This document shows positions 59,792 through 64,000 of a stretch of 64,000 bases of DNA, one piece after another (position 1 is the stretch's first letter; each line of letters starts with the position of its first letter). Origin of the DNA: Tamarix chinensis (taxonomy: Eukaryota > Streptophyta > Magnoliopsida > Caryophyllales > Tamaricaceae); contig CM060175.1 of assembly GCA_030549775.1 (NCBI GenBank), positions 4,650,564 through 4,714,563 on the forward strand, written 5' to 3'. The translations under genes were made by a program, and so were the position numbers. The notes below the pieces were generated by a model, which was not told the DNA's origin, searched no databases, and saw only the letters and a list, made by a program, of their open reading frames with translations.

Positions 59792-61990
59792 TTCTCCCCT
59801 TATTGCTTTGAATTTGCCTTCAGATTTGCATCTCCATAGTAAGGGCTAATATCTCTAACGTTGAATGTCCTTGATACCCTGCCATATGAATCTGACAAAT
59901 CGAGCTCATAAGCACCTTCTCCAAAATTTTGAAATACATTGGAAGGACCATCCACCATTGGCATAATTTTGCATTTCCTTATATTAGGAAATATCTCCTT
60001 CCTCAAGTGTAACCATACCAAATCTCTAGGTTGAAAAAATGTTGGCTCCGATGCTTATTTGCTCTTGTCTTATACACTTCATTTGCCTTCTCAATATTGT
60101 GCTTGAATGAGAACCCATCTTGAATAACATTAGCTCCATCACTCCATTGTTTCTTGCACTCTTCAATGATCATAGCAAAATCATCATCTATAGCATACTA
60201 ACTCTTGAACATTTCAAACCCCAAAAGCTTTGCATCCATCATGGTAAGTACCATGGTCCTCCTCGATAATGCATTTGCTACGATATTTTCTTTGCCATCC
60301 ACATGCCTTATAGAGAATACAAATATATGCAAGAAGCTTATCCACTTAGCATGTCTTGGACTCACCTTTTTCTAACCATGTAAATACTTCAAGCTCTCAT
60401 GATTCGAATGAACTACAAAAGGCTTGGGTCTCAAGTAATGACTCCACATCTCCAAACAGTGCATAATAGAATAAAACTATTTATTGTAGGTTGAATAGTT
60501 GAGTCTTGCGGATTCAACTTACCACTAAAGAAAGCAATTGGCTTCCTTTCTTGTAAAAGCAAACCCCCAATGCCTACACCACTCGCATCACATGTTACTT
60601 CAAATAATTTATTGAAATAAGGTAAACATAACATTGGTGCATTTGATAACTTTGTCTTCAAATCTTCAAAAGCCTTTGTCGCTTAATCATTCTAATGGAA
60701 ATATCCTTTCTTCATTATTTATGTGATAGGTGTTGCAATGGTAGAGAAGTCTTTGATAATCGCTTATAAAATGAGTCCAACTTCATGGACATTAGTAGGA
60801 ATGGGCCACGATTATATAGCTTCCACCTTTGACAGATCAACACAAATACCATCTCCACTCATAATATAACCAATAAATATCACCCTTTCCATCATGAAAT
60901 CACACTTCTCAATCTTACCATAGAGCTTCACTTCTCTAAGCTTATCAAATATCCTCTTCAAGTGTTGTATGTGCTCAAACTTGCTCTTTCTATATACCAA
61001 GATATCATCGAGGTAAACAATAACAAAGACCCTACAAAATGGTTTAAGTAACTCCGTCATCAACCTCATGAAGGAATTTGGTGCATTAAATATCCTAAAT
61101 GGCATCACCAACTACTTATACAACCCATACTTAGTCTTGAAAGCTGTCTTCCACTCGGCCCCTTCCCGTATCCTCATTTGATGGTAGCTGCTTCTAAGAT
61201 CAATCTTTGAGAACACCTTTGCCCCCATGTAACTTGTCTAACATATCATCCAATCTAAGAATCGAAAATCTTACTTGATTGTGATGTTTTTGATAGCTCT
61301 CAAATCAATACACACCCTCCACATACCATCCTTCTTAGACACTAACAAAGCAGGAACACCGTATAGACTAATACTATACCGAATATAACCGAGGTCTAAC
61401 AACTCTTGCACTTATTTCTGTAGCTTCTTAGCCTCCTCCAAATTACATCTATAAGCTCGTTTGTTCGGTAATGGAACTCCTAGCATAAGATCAATAGTAT
61501 GCTCAATACCTCTCAAAGGAGGTAGCCCACTTGGAAACTCTTTCAGAAACACATCGATATATTCTTTCAATACTTGTTTTAATTTTGGATCCATATTAGC
61601 ATTCTCCCCTAGTTGGAACTCTTTTACCACTAGTTCATAGCATATCCTCTCATCTTTGATGGCTTCATTTATCTCATACTCCTTAAGGATCAATAAATAC
61701 ATATTACTCTTCTTTTTCCTTTCCTACATTCAACTTCTACCTTCTTTGTTTCTTCCTTTTCACTCCTTAAAACCGAATCCTCCCCATCTAGATTAGGTTT
61801 GACCCTAAACTTCTTTTGACCCTCACACACCACATATTCATTATGGGCCCCGACACACACAACCTTCCTATCATATTGCCACAACCTCCCCCAAAAAAAT
61901 GTGACAAGCATCCATAAGTAGAATATCGTATAAAACATCATAAAAATCATTTCTATTTGAATGACCAATTACAGAATCAAAACACACTGT
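59792..61990 (-). pseudogene. CRM-like pol with integrase core deleted
   Basis: From high to low coordinates: protease end ('RLWQYDRKVVCVGAHNEYVV', 61890-61830); RT N-terminus ('LPPLRGIEHTIDLMLGVPLP', 61702-61412); RT core with the active site FVIVYLDDILVY (about 61030-60995); RNase H ('[20 protein letters not shown]', 60661-60431); 'DGKENIVANALSRRTMVLTM' near 60300-60240. At about 60100 the frame passes from 'VIQDGFSF', the integrase N-terminal region, straight to 'HNIEKANEVYKTRANKH', the integrase C-terminal region, without losing frame. The tail 59800-60021 ends 'NVRDISPYYGDANLKANS'. Other stops and frameshifts exist, so the copy is inactive. Confidence 0.85.
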
Positions 61991-62009
61991 AACATCAACT
62001 CCAAAGTGT

Positions 62010-62953
62010 AGAAGCAAAGTTGGACGACCAAGAGAAGTATAAGCCATGGCAACCTCGAATGGAAACCACACATGATAGTGTGGAAGGGAGAATGAAGCCG
62101 ATGTACCATGCCAATAATGGATGTGGACCTTTCAACATTTCTCATCATGAAGATGGAGAAGAGGAGGCAAATTATTTTGGCTCAAGCAACCAAAGAAGAG
62201 CACCTGCATTCCATGTAAGAAATCCACACCATGAAGATCAAGGTATTAAACTTGAACTTCCTGAATTTTATGGTGATTTGAATGTGGAATCATTTTTTGA
62301 GTGGTTGCACAAGATTGAGGCTATTTTTGAGTTTAGAGAATATGATGATGATAGAAAGTGCAAATTAGCTACTCTAAAGTTCAAAAATTTTGCTCGAATT
62401 TGGTATGATAACTTAAAGCGAATTAGAGAAAGACAAGAGAAGTCTAAAATCAAATCTTGGAAAAAAAAAACTTAAAAAGCACTTAAGAAAGAAATTTGTG
62501 CCTAGAGAGTATGAACAAGATATGTATGTTAAGATGAATACTCTAAGGCAAGGCTTATTTAGCGTAGAAGAATACACTAGAGAGTTTGAGAGACTAGCCC
62601 TTATTTGTGATGTTCATGAAATAAAGGAACAAAAATGTGCTAGATACTTAGGTGTCTTGAATAATTTAATAAGAGACAAAGTGGATATGTACTCTTATGA
62701 CTTTCTTGATGACTTGATAAAATTGGCTATGAAAATTGAAAGATAAACTAAATCCACTAAAGCCTATATTAATTCTAATGCTTCTACTTCAACTAAACCC
62801 TATTCGAATACCTTTACTCCTAAATCAACATTTTCATATGATAAAAAGAATAACAAATATGATAAAGGTAAAAATAAGGTGGTTGAAATGGCTAATAAAA
62901 AATGTTTTAAATGTAAAGGATATGGACATTTTGCTAGATATTTTCCTAACTAA
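62010..62953 (+). pseudogene. CRM-like gag
   Basis: Coding is in frame from about 62020 to 62475 (ATG candidates at 62059 and 62095). It includes 'GIKLELPEFYGDLNVESFFE' and 'WLHKIEAIFEFREYDDDRKC'. A run of ten A near 62460-62469 shifts the frame by one base. The sense continues at 62477-62746 with 'RKKFVPREYEQDMYVKMNTL' and 'EEYTREFERLALICDVHEIK', to a TAA at 62744. The zinc knuckle region near 62900 reads CFKCKGYGHFARYF; the last cysteine is replaced by F. A TAA at 62951-62953 ends this part. Confidence 0.85.
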
Positions 62954-64000
62954 AGAGCCTTAACCTTACATGACATAGAAAACATGGAACCATGTAGTGA
63001 TGATGAATTAGAAGTTGAATCTCCTAATGAAATAGTAACTATGGAAGAAGAAGAAGAAGGAGACCCCTGCTTTGTAATTCAAAGAGTCTTGCAAATACAA
63101 CCTAGTATTACACCTACTCAAAGTGAAAAGATTTTTAAAACTAAGTGTAAAATAGGTGATATGGTTTGTAGACTTATAATTGATAGTGGTTCATGTACTA
63201 ATGTTGCTAGTGAGGCAATGGTTAAGAAACTTGGTTTGGAAACTACTAATCATCCTAAACCTTATTCTTTACAATGGTTAAACAAGGATAAAGGAGCTAA
63301 ATTAAACAAAAGAGCTTTAGTTACATTTTCTATTAGAGAATATCATGATGAAGTTCTATGTGATGTTTTACCTATGGATGCTTGTGGCTTACTTTTGGGT
63401 AGACCATGGCAATTTAATAGAAAAGAAACTCATGATGGGGTAACTAATGAATATGTGGTGAAAAAGGAAAAACAATTATATAGGCTCAAACCTTCTTTAT
63501 ATGATCATATGCCCTTGAGTGATGATAAAAATATATTATTTTTACATGAAAAGGCTATGGAAAAATGTATAAAAGAAGAAGTAATTTATTATGCTTTAGT
63601 TTCTAAAGATTCTAAACCTGAAAAACAACAACTTGAAAATCCTAATATGATTAAATTGCTTGATGAGTATAATGATCTATTTCCTAATGACTTACCTCCT
63701 GAATTATCACCTAAAAGAGGTATAGAACATGCTATTGATCTTGTTCCAGGTATGCCTATCCCTAATAAACCGGCTTATAGATGTAGCCCAGAAGAAACTA
63801 AGGAATTACAAAAAAAAATACAAGAACTTAAGGATAAAGGATTTGTGAAAGAAAATATGAGTTTTTGTATAACTCTTCCAAATACTGCTTATGTCAAGTT
63901 TATGAGTTATTTTTGGAAAACTTTATGGTATATGCTTAGTGTGTATGGTGTTAATTCTAACATGCCTATTAACATGATTCCGTTGAAAAAAGGTGAATTA
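62954..64000 (+). CDS. CRM-like protease plus in-frame deleted pol (runs off the window)
   Basis: This is the longest open frame in the window: 349 codons without a stop from 62954 to the last base, in the frame of the upstream gag. It carries an acidic linker, the protease active site LIIDSGSCTNVASE (intact D-S-G), 'PMDACGLLLGRPWQFNRKET' and the RT N-terminal linker 'ELSPKRGIEHAIDLVPGMPI'. After 'KGFVKENMS' (about 63868), where RT fingers should begin, it turns into an integrase-like piece 'VKFMSYFWKTLWYML'. At about 63938 it passes to 'VYGVNSNMPINMIPLKKGEL', a later integrase piece. RT core, RNase H and most of integrase are missing, yet the frame is kept. There is no own start codon evidence; it would be translated only as part of gag-pol or not at all. 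Confidence 0.75.

Noticed and set aside
62455..62480. One-base shift in a ten-A run considered as programmed frameshifting in gag
   Set aside because: It falls in the middle of gag rather than at a gag-pol boundary. A homopolymer indel or sequencing error is simpler.
1..64000. Host genes, tRNA, rRNA, NLR or biosynthetic cluster genes
   Set aside because: I looked for conserved motifs, long non-repetitive frames and tRNA-like folds and found none I can support. Intron-split small exons could still be missed by eye.

Overview
This window looks like transposon-dense heterochromatin from a flowering plant. I recognise no host protein gene, tRNA, rRNA or CRISPR array. The plant assignment rests on the mix of families: a Tnt1/Tork-like Ty1/copia element, Tekay-like and CRM-like chromoviruses, Athila/Tat-type Ty3/gypsy elements, L1-type LINEs with a DUF4283-like ORF1 and zf-RVT domain, and a Tourist-like MITE. 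Primer binding sites complementary to initiator tRNA-Met fit the same picture. The species cannot be named from the sequence. Nearly every coding stretch is a decayed pol or gag remnant with stops and frameshifts.

Layout. 1-2618 is gene-free AT-rich DNA. 3160-5375 is a minus-strand chromovirus in which the gag start is joined directly to the integrase end. 6639-11294 is a plus-strand Ty1/copia element with a complete 5' LTR and a truncated 3' LTR. 11295-18150 is gene-free and holds word-like dispersed repeats, a degenerate tandem array and a MITE (17508-18002). 18153-25752 is a Tekay-like LTR fragment split by an L1 LINE (20626-25352, minus) with an imperfect 11-bp target duplication. 25753-41756 is a minus-strand Athila-type element: LTR, downstream ORF, integrase, RNase H, RT and protease. 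It is interrupted by a LINE tail (28140-29005) and by a full-length CRM-like element (34894-41584) with matching 5-bp target duplications TCAAG.

43257-51497 is a Tekay-like LTR plus gag. The LTR contains a nested Athila-type solo LTR and about 1 kb of minisatellite, and it is followed by six tandem copies of a primer-binding-site-like unit. 51505-54382 holds fragments of an Athila LTR and Tekay LTRs. 55125-58785 is a second minus-strand Athila/Tat element. Its integrase is interrupted at 58786 by a CRM-like element (58786-61990, minus), which meets a third CRM-like copy head to head (62010 to the window end, plus).

How it fits together: the window is a stack of nested insertions rather than a set of cooperating genes. 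The oldest layers are the Athila/Tat and Tekay elements, and the CRM-like elements and LINEs inserted into them. The most unusual structures are the array of six primer-site-like repeats (49985-50314), a CRM-like family whose pol reading frame continues into its LTR, and two members of that family with frame-preserving deletions of integrase or RT. All family assignments come from reading motifs by eye; no database search was possible.
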